Assembly: GCA_002724555.1 (NCBI GenBank)
Contig: PBOZ01000096.1
Coordinates: forward strand, 1-62,074
DNA length: 62,074 nucleotides
Source: Rickettsiales bacterium
GTDB taxonomy: Bacteria; Pseudomonadota; Alphaproteobacteria; UBA8366
Reading direction: 5' to 3'
A program made the translations under genes and the position numbers. This document shows positions 33,585-42,970 of the stretch, piece by piece. Every line of letters starts with the position of its first letter. Position 1 is the stretch's first letter. A model generated the notes under the pieces. That model saw only the letters and a list, made by a program, of their open reading frames with translations, was not told where the DNA came from and did not search any database.

Positions 33585-34685
33585 CTAGTTTTTCGCGAGC
33601 CAAGCTTCAAACCGTTCCGTGAAATCGTCCTGGTGATCGGCCCAGAACTCGTAATTGAAGAGTAGCGTATTTTTCGCATTTTTTGGGTCAGTGGGCATAT
33701 GGGGCTTCATATCAATGCCAAGCGTTGCATGTTTGCTAACCATTGGTGCTGAAGAGTTCCGAGCTGGGCCATAAGAAATGTATTTGGCCTGATCGGCTAG
33801 CCGTTGCGTGTCCGTGGCGAAACGCACAAATTTCTTAACAGCATCGAGGTTCTTTGTGCCCTTTGGGATGATCCAACCGTCAAGATCGAACACTTGCCAA
33901 TCCCACAGCATTCCAATTGGTTGTTTTTCTTCTTCGATGACTGAGAAGAGACGACCATTATAGGTTGACCCCATTATGACTTCGCCATCGGCTAGGAGTT
34001 GTGGCGTCTGAGCGCCTTTGGTCCACCAAATCACTTGATTTTTGATCGTATCAAGTTTTTTTAAGGCACGATTTACCCCGCCTTTAGACCCCATTACTTC
34101 ATAAATTTTTTGAGGCGCCACACCGTCGCAGAGTAACGCCCATTCAAAGTTATTGATCGGTTTCTTCTCTAGCGAACGCTTACCAGGGTACTTTTTTAGA
34201 TCGAAAACATCGCAGACGCTAGTTGGAGCTGATTTAACCTTGTCGGTTCGATAGCCGAAGGTCGTTGAATAAACGATCTGCGGGATGAAGCATTCGGAAA
34301 CCAGAAGGTTGCCAAAGTCTTTTGATGCCGGTGTTCCGTCAGGTGCAGGTGCCAAATCTTTGTCGTGATTAATCGGCAAGGCCAAACCTTCATCACAAAG
34401 CCGCATGGCGTCCGAAGCGACTGCGTCAACTAAGTCCCAGGTGACATTGCCCACTTCGTTCATCGCGCGCAATTTTGCGACGGCTTCCGGCGCAGAGTCA
34501 TCATTGATGATTTTGATGCCCGGGTTCGCCTTCATATACGGCTCGTGATAAGCTTTTTGTTGGCTAGCGGAATATGCACCGCCCCAAGAGACGACAACTA
34601 ATTCTGTTTCCGCGGATGCCGCTGCGACAAAAGCGGTCGCCGCGGTCGCAACGACTGCGGCAGTTAAGGATCGTTTAAATCTCAT
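33585..34685 (-). CDS. ABC transporter substrate-binding protein, PotD-like
   Basis: A 366-residue periplasmic receptor with an Ala-rich signal peptide (SLTAAVVATAATAFVAAASA, cleavage before ETELVVVSWGG). SWGGAYSASQQKAY and the WDLVDAVASDAMRLC region are typical of the spermidine/putrescine-type family that binds small cationic compounds. With creatinase upstream in the same direction, creatine or a related guanidino compound is the most attractive ligand; this is inference. GGGAG precedes the ATG, and a strong hairpin follows the stop. Confidence 0.9.
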   Translation of the reverse strand: MRFKRSLTAAVVATAATAFVAAASAETELVVVSWGGAYSASQQKAYHEPYMKANPGIKIINDDSAPEAVAKLRAMNEVGNVTWDLVDAVASDAMRLCDEGLALPINHDKDLAPAPDGTPASKDFGNLLVSECFIPQIVYSTTFGYRTDKVKSAPTSVCDVFDLKKYPGKRSLEKKPINNFEWALLCDGVAPQKIYEVMGSKGGVNRALKKLDTIKNQVIWWTKGAQTPQLLADGEVIMGSTYNGRLFSVIEEEKQPIGMLWDWQVFDLDGWIIPKGTKNLDAVKKFVRFATDTQRLADQAKYISYGPARNSSAPMVSKHATLGIDMKPHMPTDPKNAKNTLLFNYEFWADHQDDFTERFEAWLAKN

Positions 34686-34733
34686 CTCAATCTCCCTGTG
34701 TTAATATATTCAATTTTCTCATTTTCAGAATCT

Positions 34734-35888
34734 CTATCCATAGACTTGCATATCCAATGCTCGACAGTCTTCTTTTAGCCAACCAAGTCGTATTTCCCGT
34801 CCAGGATGTATGTCGGATGGTTTAGAGGCGTTCGGTACCTTGACGATAAAGTCGTCACACCCGCAGACGGAAATCCGTGTACGAATGTGATCACCGAGAT
34901 AGATTAATTCTTTTACTGTGCCGATGACCTTCGTGTCACATTTGCCTTCATCAGGGTTTAACGCGACGCGCTCCGGTCGGAGAGATAACATGGTTTGTTT
35001 ACCAGGTCCGGCCGTGTTTACGGCAAGCGCTGTGACATGCTCGCCGGTCTCAAGTCGGACGGAGCATACGTCGCCATTTTGCTCAATGATCGTTCCCACA
35101 AGTTTGTTATTTTCGCCGATGAATTGCGCGACAAAGGAGGTGTCTGGCCGTTCGTAAATCTCGATAGGGGCCGCCAATTGTTGGATGACGCCATCGTTGA
35201 ATACGGCTATTCGGTTGGACATTGTTAAGGCTTCGGATTGATCATGGGTCACGTAAACGACGGTAATGCCCAGGTTCTCGTGAATTTGTTTGATTTCATA
35301 TTGCATCTGCTCGCGTAGCTGTTTATCGAGAGCGCCAAGTGGCTCATCCATAAGAACAAGCTTTGGATCGAATACAAGCGCCCGTGCTACAGCAACACGT
35401 TGTTGCTGTCCACCAGATAGTTGTGCTGGTCTTCGGTCTTCAAAATCCGTGAGTTGAACCATGTCGAGCGCGCGTCTTACCCGTTTGTCCACTTCGGCTC
35501 GACCTATTTTGCGTACCTTTAACGGGAAGGCAAGGTTTTCGGCGACCGTCATGTGTGGGAATAATGCATAGTTTTGGAAAACCATTCCAATGTCGCGTTT
35601 GTGTGGCGGCACGTTATTTATTGGTAAGCCGTCGAGATAGATTTGACCGTAAGTTGCAGTTTCGAACCCTGCCAGCATCATCAGGCACGTTGTCTTACCC
35701 GAGCCAGATGGACCGAGCATTGTCAGGAATTCGCCATTGGCAATATCGAGATTGAGATTTTTTATAACAAGCGTTTCACCATCATAGCTCTTTTGCACTT
35801 CCGCAAAACGAACCAGTACGCCTTGAGGATCCAACGTTCCATTTTGAGAACCTATAGAGGCAGGACTTTTTCCGGATGCCTCTGTCAC
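34734..35888 (-). CDS. ABC transporter ATPase, PotA-like
   Basis: A 384-residue ATPase starting with GTG 35888 (GGGAGA upstream). Walker A GPSGSGKTT near 59, Q-loop FQNYALFPHMTV, signature LSGGQQQR near 160, Walker B VLMDEPLGALD and switch H in VTHDQSEAL are complete. A C-terminal TOBE domain (about residues 290-384) is present, as in PotA and other importers. It is the first of four ABC genes (ATPase, receptor, two permeases) and lies 130 bases downstream of creatinase on the same strand. Confidence 0.93.
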   Translation of the reverse strand: MTEASGKSPASIGSQNGTLDPQGVLVRFAEVQKSYDGETLVIKNLNLDIANGEFLTMLGPSGSGKTTCLMMLAGFETATYGQIYLDGLPINNVPPHKRDIGMVFQNYALFPHMTVAENLAFPLKVRKIGRAEVDKRVRRALDMVQLTDFEDRRPAQLSGGQQQRVAVARALVFDPKLVLMDEPLGALDKQLREQMQYEIKQIHENLGITVVYVTHDQSEALTMSNRIAVFNDGVIQQLAAPIEIYERPDTSFVAQFIGENNKLVGTIIEQNGDVCSVRLETGEHVTALAVNTAGPGKQTMLSLRPERVALNPDEGKCDTKVIGTVKELIYLGDHIRTRISVCGCDDFIVKVPNASKPSDIHPGREIRLGWLKEDCRALDMQVYG

Positions 35889-36018
35889 AAGTTGTCTCCC
35901 AATTATGTCTTCAAGAATTAACGGTAAAATTTAAAAACGGTCCTGCGAATGCTCTTTAAACGAAACATATTATTGGCGTGTGCGCAAATGGCGGCCCTTT
36001 TGGGTGTTTAACTGCGAC

Positions 36019-37230
36019 TTAAGTGACGATCATATGTTCAGGGCCAAAAGGAAACTGAGTAATATTTTCAGCTCCGTCCTCGGTGACAATAAGGATGTCG
36101 TGTTCGCGATAGCCGCCCGCACCTGGTGTGTCTTGTGGCAGCATAATCATAGGTTCCATTGAAATAACCATCCCCGGTTCCAGGACTGTCTCAATGTCTT
36201 CTCGTAATTCTACGGATGCTTCACGGCCGTAGTAGTGAGAGAGAACACCGAAGGAGTGTCCGTAGCCAAATGACCGGTATTTCAGTAGGTCCCATTCGTT
36301 GTACATTTCGTTCAATTCGCTTGCTATATCGCAGCACCTTGCACCGGGTCGTATGAGCGTCATTCCTTTTTCGTGGACGGCACAATTCTTCTCCCAAAGT
36401 GCCAGGTGGGTGTCTGATGCGTGTTCGCAGAAGAGCGTTCTTTCCAATGCTGTATAATATCCAAAAATCATGGGAAAGCAGTTTAATGAGAGAATATCGC
36501 CTGGTTCGATGGCTTTATTTGTTACTGGATTATGGGCGCCATCGGTATTGATACCGGACTGAAACCAAGTCCAAGTATCCATCAACTCTACAAATGGAAA
36601 ACTAGCGGCGATTTCTCGCACCATGGCGTTTGTCGAAGCGAGGGCCACTACGTGCTCTCCCACGCCTGCCGATGTGGCTTCCATGCACGCCCTGCCGCCC
36701 ACACCGGAGATGCGCGCACCTTCCCTAATTAGGTCGAGTTCTTCAGTCGATTTAATCGTTCGAAGGTTCGTGGCCTGCTCTGCAATATCAACAAGCTCGA
36801 CACCTGGGAAACTTTCTTCTAGGAGCTGCCGCAAGTCTAGACTGACGTGATCGTACTCAATGCCCAGCCTTTTTATGGGATTGAGGCATTCTTTAAGGGC
36901 GTGGAAATAATTGTCCTTTTTCCAATCGGTATAGGTCAAATTATCGGCAAAACTTCGGCGCCACGGCTGACCTCCATCAATTGCAGGCGTTACCGTCATG
37001 GCATCCGTCGGCGTCAGTACCATGGCGAAACGGCGTCCAAATGCGCAGTACATGAAACCCGAGAAGTAACAAATATTGTGGTAAGATGTGAAGAGACATG
37101 CATCAAGGCCGGTTATGTCCAGGTGTTTGCGCATAGCATTTTGCCGTCTCGACATTTCGGATTTGGAAAACGGTGAATGAGATTTTTCTCCGTTGTGCCA
37201 GGTTAAAATATTTTGCATCGCGTCATCCAT
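36019..37230 (-). CDS. creatinase (creatine amidinohydrolase), M24 peptidase fold
   Basis: Hydrolyses creatine to sarcosine and urea. From ATG 37230 (AGGAAG upstream) the protein has 403 residues, the length of Pseudomonas putida creatinase. Long stretches agree with that enzyme from memory: FTSYHNICYFSGFMYCAFGR, DGGQPWRR, DTWTWFQSGINTDGAHNPVT, GDILSLNCFPMI and YREHDILIV. Catalytic positions are kept with an offset of one: H233 (H232 in Pseudomonas), E263 (E262) and E359 (E358). The metal ligands of M24 peptidases are absent, as expected for creatinase. An upstream TTG start at 37257 is less likely. The PotABCD-type importer follows on the same strand, suggesting uptake and hydrolysis of the same compound. 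Confidence 0.93.
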   Translation of the reverse strand: MDDAMQNILTWHNGEKSHSPFSKSEMSRRQNAMRKHLDITGLDACLFTSYHNICYFSGFMYCAFGRRFAMVLTPTDAMTVTPAIDGGQPWRRSFADNLTYTDWKKDNYFHALKECLNPIKRLGIEYDHVSLDLRQLLEESFPGVELVDIAEQATNLRTIKSTEELDLIREGARISGVGGRACMEATSAGVGEHVVALASTNAMVREIAASFPFVELMDTWTWFQSGINTDGAHNPVTNKAIEPGDILSLNCFPMIFGYYTALERTLFCEHASDTHLALWEKNCAVHEKGMTLIRPGARCCDIASELNEMYNEWDLLKYRSFGYGHSFGVLSHYYGREASVELREDIETVLEPGMVISMEPMIMLPQDTPGAGGYREHDILIVTEDGAENITQFPFGPEHMIVT

Positions 37231-37539
37231 GTCATCTTCCTCGAATATTCTCTGCAATTTTCCTGATTGATTCCTGGCCGTTAGGCAACAAAAAGACAGT
37301 AATTCGAGTTAAGGTGCGACGACATCTTTAAACTCGATAGTCGGATTGCATATCTGGAAAGTTTTACAATAAATTTGAAGCTTCGGGTTCCTAATTGGTT
37401 CAGTTCTTTTGTCGTTTGTAAATTGACGGGTAAATCAAAATTGTCGCCATCATAGCATCCCGTTTTCAGAGGCGTGGACATTTGGGCCTCTCATCCTATT
37501 TTTTCGTGCAGCGTTACGACGAATTAGCATCGACTAATT
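37231..37539. promoter_or_regulatory. divergent intergenic region, creatinase / DUF924
   Basis: These 309 bases lie between two diverging genes and should contain both promoters. A 66-codon open frame on the minus strand (37281-37481) has no family character and no good start site, so I do not call it a gene. No hairpin, riboswitch pattern or regulator-binding repeat stands out. Confidence 0.4.
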
Positions 37540-38181
37540 ATGAGCACTGAACATATAGCCCAGATTATTGAATTTTGGTTGGGCGAAAGCCAGACCAGCC
37601 CGGAGGCCGCTGCTGGACGTCGGGATCTGTGGTATAGGGGTGGGACGCCTGTAGATATTGAGATTGGGCAGCGCTTCGGGAATTTGGTGGCCGAGGCTTG
37701 CAACGGATCGTTTTCGGAATGGCGGGCGAGTCCCGAGGGTTGCCTAGCGTCGATTTTGCTTCTTGATCAATTTACCCGAAACCTTTACCGCAATACAGCG
37801 GATGCCTATCTTGGCGATGCGGTCGCGTTCGAGGTCACTGTTACAGCAATTGAAAAAGGCCTCGACCGAATGCTTCACCCCGTCTCGAGAATTTGGCTGT
37901 ATCACCCGTTCCATCATTCGGAGCAAGTTGCGCATCAGGATAGAGGTATTGGCTTACTTCACGGTACTATTTGCGATGCGCCGCTCGAGTGGCACCCATA
38001 TATCAAGAAAAGTATTTCAGGCTGGACCCGCCACCGCGATATTGTTGCGCGGTTTGGGCGTTTTCCCCACAGGAACGAAGTGCTTGGGCGTGTTAGTACG
38101 GAGGAAGAGTTAGAATTTTTGTCTTCCTCCGGCGAATCTTTCGGCCAAGGGCCAGTTCGTGTAGGCGACCGAAAAGTTTAG
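37540..38181 (+). CDS. DUF924 family protein
   Basis: A 213-residue soluble helical protein of the DUF924 family. Conserved features include IIEFWLGE at the start, LWYRGG, SILLLDQFTRNLYRNTADAY near residue 72-91, and LYHPFHHSEQVAHQDRG near 125, which follow the family's pattern of a TPR-like helical bundle. No enzymatic activity is established as far as I know. It has no strong ribosome-binding site. Its TAG overlaps the stop of the convergent crotonase gene. Confidence 0.85.
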   Translation: MSTEHIAQIIEFWLGESQTSPEAAAGRRDLWYRGGTPVDIEIGQRFGNLVAEACNGSFSEWRASPEGCLASILLLDQFTRNLYRNTADAYLGDAVAFEVTVTAIEKGLDRMLHPVSRIWLYHPFHHSEQVAHQDRGIGLLHGTICDAPLEWHPYIKKSISGWTRHRDIVARFGRFPHRNEVLGRVSTEEELEFLSSSGESFGQGPVRVGDRKV

Positions 38182-38903
38182 GACCGGGAACGCACTGTCG
38201 CCAGTGTGTAACCGGCTAAATCAGACATGGTGTCCGGATCGAGGGTCAGACCCCGCTGGATAAATCTTTTGCAGGTCGAGATGTTAGTGCGATCAAACGT
38301 ACTGAGCGTCTCAAGGACGCGCCCTACAGTAACTTCTAAGTCACTATCGTCTACAAGACGACTAACGATACCAGATGCCAGAGCATGTTCCGCATCGTGC
38401 TCTTCAACGGTCAAAACCATATCCATTAATGTTTTTGGGGCAACGTGTGAGAGCGCCGATAGTGCTAAGGTAGGTGCGGTGCCATGGGGCATCTCCGTTA
38501 ATGCGAAAGTCGCGCCGCGACACGCAATGGAAATGTCAGCGCCACCGACTAATGCGCAACCGAATCCCAATGCTTTTCCTTGCACGACCGCAATAATAGG
38601 CACCGGGCAGCGTCGGAACGCTGCATAGACGCCAAGGATGCGCGACATTACGCGTTCGTGAATTTCAAAGGCATTGTTTGGTTTTCCTTCAGGGGGAGGT
38701 GTTCCTTGAACACGTCCGTGACAGAAATCTGCACCTGCACCACGCAGGACAATTCCTTTTAATTCAGAATCTGAGGAAGCTTCATCAACAATGGCAGCGA
38801 GCCCGTCGAGCATTGGATCGGTTACTCGGTTACCCTCATTCGGACGGTCGATGGTAATGTGTAAAAAGGTGCCGTTGCGTTCCGTTTTAAAACCTTCTGT
38901 CAT
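38178..38903 (-). CDS. enoyl-CoA hydratase/isomerase family protein, one catalytic Glu missing
   Basis: A 241-residue crotonase-fold protein from ATG 38903, with GGGAAG upstream; an in-frame ATG 12 codons earlier is also possible. The oxyanion-hole loop GADFCHGRVQG is near residue 57. The first catalytic Glu of hydratases (GGGCEL) is replaced by Ala (GFGCALVGG), while the second is kept (LTEMPHGTAP). It may thus be an isomerase, decarboxylase or thioesterase-like member instead of a hydratase. It stands alone, convergent with DUF924 and divergent from the HemL-like gene. Confidence 0.83.
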   Translation of the reverse strand: MTEGFKTERNGTFLHITIDRPNEGNRVTDPMLDGLAAIVDEASSDSELKGIVLRGAGADFCHGRVQGTPPPEGKPNNAFEIHERVMSRILGVYAAFRRCPVPIIAVVQGKALGFGCALVGGADISIACRGATFALTEMPHGTAPTLALSALSHVAPKTLMDMVLTVEEHDAEHALASGIVSRLVDDSDLEVTVGRVLETLSTFDRTNISTCKRFIQRGLTLDPDTMSDLAGYTLATVRSRS

Positions 38904-38998
38904 CTGAATGCTTCCCTTTGCTTTTCGTGCGATAGTCATAATGTTGAAGTAAACATAGCCGGTATTTCAATGCGCAAAAGACCTAAGGACCAACATTC

Positions 38999-40294
38999 AT
39001 GTATCCTGATTTAAATTCACAATCCGCCCAAAATTTTGAACGTGCAAAAGCAGTTTTACCGGGAGGGAATAGTCGCTCTACCATTGATCTGAAACCACAC
39101 CCAATTTACCTAACCCATGGTCAAGGAAGCGTGGTTTATGATGTTGATGGCTACGAATATCTCGATTTTATAAATAATTATACTTCGTTGATCCACGGTC
39201 ATGCGTATCCCGCAGTGACAGAGGCGGTAACCAAGCAATTACCTTTGGGAACGGCGTATTCATTCGCAACCATACAAGAGATTGAGCATGCCGAGCTGAT
39301 CTGCGGCCGGATACCTGGTTTTGATAAGATCAGGTTTTGCAATTCGGGTAGTGAAGCGGTGATGAATGCAATCAAAGCAGCTCGCGCTTTTACGGGCCGT
39401 CCAAAAATCGCCAAATGCGAGGGCGCTTATCATGGTAGCTACGATTTCGCAGAAGTCAGCTTGAGCACTGGGCCTGACGACTGGGGACAGAACGAACCTG
39501 TCGCGAAGGCTTATTCCAAAGGTACACCGCAAGGTGTTCTTGATGATGTGGTGGTCGTTCCCTACCACGACGAAGTGGCTGCCGAACAATTACTTAAACG
39601 AAACGCCGGTGAGATAGCAGCGATCGTCTACGACCCAGTGTCGAGCCGGGTTGGAATGATTTCTCCGACTCAGGCTTATTTCGACATGTTGGTCGAATTT
39701 TGTGAGGCGAACAGTGTCCTCCTGATTTTTGATGAAGTCATTGCATTCCGCCTTGGGTATGAGGGTGCGCAGGGCGTACATGGCGTGACACCGGATTTGA
39801 CGGCTCTGGGCAAAATTATAGGCGGCGGCTTTCCGGTAGGTGCGGTCGCCGGGCGTGCCGATGTGATGGAGGTCTTTGAAGAAGGTGGCGGTTTGCCCCA
39901 TGGTGGCACTTTCAACGCCAATCCGGTAACCATGGCGGCTGGAATGGCGACAATGCAAAGTATGACGCGCCAAGCGTTTGACAGTCTTAACGCAATGGGT
40001 GAGCGCGGTCGCAACGAATTTGACGAGGCCTTTAAGCGTGCAGGCATCAAGGCGCAAGTATCGGGGCAAGGCTCGCTTATGCGCCTTCACCTTACTGACC
40101 GTCCCCTGACTAGTTATCAGTCGGTGTACCCGAAGCCTGAGGAGAGTAAACGAATGCTTGCGCTCCACCACCACCTGCTGAATGCCGGCGTTTACATTGC
40201 ACCTTACGGGCTGCTTTGTTTGTCTACTGCGAAAACCTGGGACGAGGTGCAACAATTAATTGATGCGGTGATTGCCGGACTTACGAAGAGCTAA
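38999..40294 (+). CDS. class III PLP aminotransferase/aminomutase (glutamate-1-semialdehyde aminomutase-like)
   Basis: A 431-residue PLP enzyme resembling HemL. AAGGA precedes the ATG. It has PGGNSRS near residue 21, the phosphate contact NSGSEAVMNA at 115-124, YHGSYD at 144-149, the PLP Asp D245 (LLIFDEV) and the Schiff-base Lys K272 (ALGKIIGGGFP). It lies at the head of an operon with an isocitrate-lyase-family lyase and hydantoinase, not with tetrapyrrole genes, so it is probably a catabolic paralogue and not the haem-pathway enzyme. Calling it HemL would be unsafe. Confidence 0.88.
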   Translation: MYPDLNSQSAQNFERAKAVLPGGNSRSTIDLKPHPIYLTHGQGSVVYDVDGYEYLDFINNYTSLIHGHAYPAVTEAVTKQLPLGTAYSFATIQEIEHAELICGRIPGFDKIRFCNSGSEAVMNAIKAARAFTGRPKIAKCEGAYHGSYDFAEVSLSTGPDDWGQNEPVAKAYSKGTPQGVLDDVVVVPYHDEVAAEQLLKRNAGEIAAIVYDPVSSRVGMISPTQAYFDMLVEFCEANSVLLIFDEVIAFRLGYEGAQGVHGVTPDLTALGKIIGGGFPVGAVAGRADVMEVFEEGGGLPHGGTFNANPVTMAAGMATMQSMTRQAFDSLNAMGERGRNEFDEAFKRAGIKAQVSGQGSLMRLHLTDRPLTSYQSVYPKPEESKRMLALHHHLLNAGVYIAPYGLLCLSTAKTWDEVQQLIDAVIAGLTKS

Positions 40295-40392
40295 ACCTCG
40301 ATCAGGGTGTCTTTGCATTGCGTTAGTCTGCCCCATTTCAATTTAAGTGATAGGCGTGTGGCCTATCTAAAATTAGATATTGGAGCTCGACA

Positions 40393-41259
40393 ATGCGCAA
40401 GACACAGCGTTTACGAGAATTACTAGCGTCGGACGGAATCGTTATGGCCGGTGGTGCACATGACGCATTCAGTGCTCGTTTGGTAGAGCAAGCTGGGTTT
40501 GAACTTTGCGTCGTAACCGGTGCTGGTGTGGCTGCCTGCCGGGGATATCCAGATGTTGGCCTTGTTACCTTGGAAGAGATGACCCGCAACGCCCGTTACA
40601 TTGCCGATGCTCTCACGATCCCGGTGATTATTGATGCGGATAATGGTTACGGAAATGCCATTAATGTCGTTCGAACAGTCAAGGAATTTGAGCATGCTGG
40701 CGTCTCAGGGATCCATCTTGAGGACCAAGTTTGGCCAAAGCGGTGTGGTCATATGTTTGGAAAAACTCTCATCCCAAAAGAGGAAATGTGCCAGAAACTG
40801 AAGGCGGCATTGGATGCCCGTGAGGATCCTGATTTTGTTATAATCGCGCGCTGTGACGCAATGCTGGTTAACGGGCTCGACGACGTAATCGACCGATGTG
40901 ATGCATACATTGAAGCAGGCGCTGACATGTTGTTTTGTGAAGTTCGGGAGGACATGGACGAGATTAAAGCCGTGGCGAACCACTTTAAGGATCGGGTGCC
41001 GTTACATTGGAACCATAGCCCGAGCCCAATGGTGCCCCGAATGTCGGCAAAGGAAGTTGAGGCACTTGGTTATAAGACATGCTGTTTCTACGTTCAGTCT
41101 TTAATGGCGGCTGCGAAAACCATGCAGGAAGTTCTAGAACAAATTTATAAGTCCGGTACCTCGGAAGGTGTCGTCGAGCGGATGATTGGATTTGATGAGC
41201 TTTGGGAAATCAATGACATGGCGTCGATCCGCAATTTGGAAAAGAAGTATGCCGTTTGA
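40393..41259 (+). CDS. isocitrate lyase / phosphoenolpyruvate mutase family lyase
   Basis: A 288-residue TIM-barrel enzyme with the family signature KRCGH at 116-120 (methylisocitrate lyase has K[KR]CGH), the metal-binding DADNGYGN at 81-88, and EDQVWP at 110-115. It fits the 2-methylisocitrate lyase / dimethylmalate lyase / oxaloacetate decarboxylase branch, which cleaves or decarboxylates a 2-hydroxy or 2-oxo acid. GGAG lies before the ATG. The gene overlaps the start of the hydantoinase B gene by 11 bases, so both are in one operon. The exact substrate is unknown. Confidence 0.88.
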   Translation: MRKTQRLRELLASDGIVMAGGAHDAFSARLVEQAGFELCVVTGAGVAACRGYPDVGLVTLEEMTRNARYIADALTIPVIIDADNGYGNAINVVRTVKEFEHAGVSGIHLEDQVWPKRCGHMFGKTLIPKEEMCQKLKAALDAREDPDFVIIARCDAMLVNGLDDVIDRCDAYIEAGADMLFCEVREDMDEIKAVANHFKDRVPLHWNHSPSPMVPRMSAKEVEALGYKTCCFYVQSLMAAAKTMQEVLEQIYKSGTSEGVVERMIGFDELWEINDMASIRNLEKKYAV

Positions 41260-42970
41260 TCCAGTCCGGCTTGAGTTGATAAAAAACGCGATTGGTTCTG
41301 TTGTTGATGAAATGCTCCTGACAGTTGTCCGGATCGCGTATTCGTCGATCATGAAGGACACTATGGACATCTCGAGTGCCTTTTGTGACCGAAAAGGCCG
41401 AATGATTGCTCAAGGACTATCCCTGCCGTTACATCTTGGCTCGATCCCCGACGCGATTGAAGCCGTGTTAGAAAAATATGAAAATTCAATAGAAAAGGGT
41501 GACGTTTATGTACTGAATGATCCCTATCATGGTGGGATGCATCTGCCAGATATCTTCATGTTTAAGCCGGTCTTCGTCCGCGATTCCCTTCTTGGATTTG
41601 CGATACTCGTTGCCCATCACAACGACATGGGTGGCAGAGTTCCAGGCTCGAGTGCTGCGGACTCGACGGAGATATTTCAAGAAGGAATTCGCATTCCGGT
41701 GGTTAAACTCTACGATAAGGGCGAGGCAAACGACACGCTATACAGCATGCTTAGTTTAAACGTTCGCCAACCGGAAGTCGTACTTGGTGATGTTCGGGCT
41801 CAGTTGGCGGCGTGTGAGATTGGTGAACGTGGCATGCAAGAGCTGGCAGAGCGATACGGTGTTGAGCAGCTAGAGCAATCGTTTGATGCATTGTTGGATT
41901 ACAGTGAACGTGGAGCCCGGGCGACCATTGGGGCTATTCCGAATGGAATTTATAAGTTTACGGACTTTCTTGATGATGACGGCGTTAATTTTGGACAACC
42001 GATCAAAGTTGAGGTTGCATTACGCATCGATGACGAAGAATTAACGGTGGACTTTACGGGTACATCCGACCAGGTCCAAGGCGCTATCAATTCGACACTT
42101 TCTTTTGCGAAATCGGCAATCTACTTCGCAATTCGCTCGATTATGGTGGAGGAGGTGCCGAATAATGCTGGGTTCTTTCGGCCGATTAATGCAGTAGCAA
42201 AAGTTGGTAGTCTAGTTAATCCACGTCCGCCAGGTGCCTGTGCGGCTCGGGGTGTCACGGGATTTCGTATTATCGATGCGATTGCAGGGGCGTTAGCTAA
42301 AGCGGTGCCGGACCGTATCCGGGCACCTGGAGAGGGCGGCACTACGAGCTACAGCATCGCGGGATACGATAGTGACGGGAATTATTCACAATTCCGTGAA
42401 GCAGTTATGGGGTGTTGGGGAGGTGGTAAAAATAAGGAGGGCCTTGATGGAGTGGCGAACCCGGCGGCTAATATTTCCAATGCGCCGATCGAAGCTATAG
42501 AAAATTCAGCGCCTATCCGTGTTGAGCGATACGAGTTGGTGGCTGATAGTGGTGGCCCGGGTGAATGGCGTGGTGGCCTCGCCGTGATGCGCGAGCTGCG
42601 ATATCTGGGGGAGCATGCCCGCCTGCAGCTTCGGTCCGACCGACGTGATCATCCCCCTTTTGGCGTTAATGGCGGTGGTTCAGGTTCTCCATCTAATAAT
42701 CTTTTTGATAACGGCGAGAATTGGGAAACTCTGCCAACGAAATTTGTTCATCCGATTAAACGAGACCAATCGATTCGGCATACGACGGCGGGTGGTGGTG
42801 GTTACGGGGATCCATTTGCCCGAGCGCCGGAAATGGTTCTAGAAGATGTTTATAACGGAAAAGTAAGCGTCGAAGCTGCGGCGCATGATTATGGTGTGGT
42901 GGTGTCTGGCCCGCCTTGGTGTGTAAATGATTTGGAGACCTCCAAGCTGAGAGTGGGGCGGAGAAAGTGA
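41249..42970 (+). CDS. ATP-dependent hydantoinase subunit B (HyuB / N-methylhydantoinase B family)
   Basis: A 573-residue HyuB-family subunit. ATG 41249 (MPFDPVRLELIKNAI, the usual start of the family) overlaps the previous gene; the longer frame is rejected. Seen are SSIMKDTMDISSAFCDRKGRM, LNDPYHGGMHLPDI, NNAGFFRPI and the C-terminal GGGGYGDPF, all typical. Together with HyuA it hydrolyses hydantoins, 5-oxoproline or related rings with ATP; the family also includes acetone and acetophenone carboxylases. The stop overlaps the GTG of the HyuA gene (GTGA). Confidence 0.92.
   Translation: MPFDPVRLELIKNAIGSVVDEMLLTVVRIAYSSIMKDTMDISSAFCDRKGRMIAQGLSLPLHLGSIPDAIEAVLEKYENSIEKGDVYVLNDPYHGGMHLPDIFMFKPVFVRDSLLGFAILVAHHNDMGGRVPGSSAADSTEIFQEGIRIPVVKLYDKGEANDTLYSMLSLNVRQPEVVLGDVRAQLAACEIGERGMQELAERYGVEQLEQSFDALLDYSERGARATIGAIPNGIYKFTDFLDDDGVNFGQPIKVEVALRIDDEELTVDFTGTSDQVQGAINSTLSFAKSAIYFAIRSIMVEEVPNNAGFFRPINAVAKVGSLVNPRPPGACAARGVTGFRIIDAIAGALAKAVPDRIRAPGEGGTTSYSIAGYDSDGNYSQFREAVMGCWGGGKNKEGLDGVANPAANISNAPIEAIENSAPIRVERYELVADSGGPGEWRGGLAVMRELRYLGEHARLQLRSDRRDHPPFGVNGGGSGSPSNNLFDNGENWETLPTKFVHPIKRDQSIRHTTAGGGGYGDPFARAPEMVLEDVYNGKVSVEAAAHDYGVVVSGPPWCVNDLETSKLRVGRRK

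Noticed and set aside
37281-37481. 66-codon open frame in the creatinase/DUF924 intergenic region
   Set aside because: No ribosome-binding site, no domain or membrane features, and it occupies the expected promoter region.
39590-40255. 221-codon open frame on the minus strand
   Set aside because: Antisense to the HemL-like gene including its PLP-lysine region; Arg/His-rich shadow frame.
38999-40294. Tetrapyrrole-pathway hemL
   Set aside because: The neighbours are a lyase and hydantoinase subunits, and class III paralogues are common, so a haem role is not supported.
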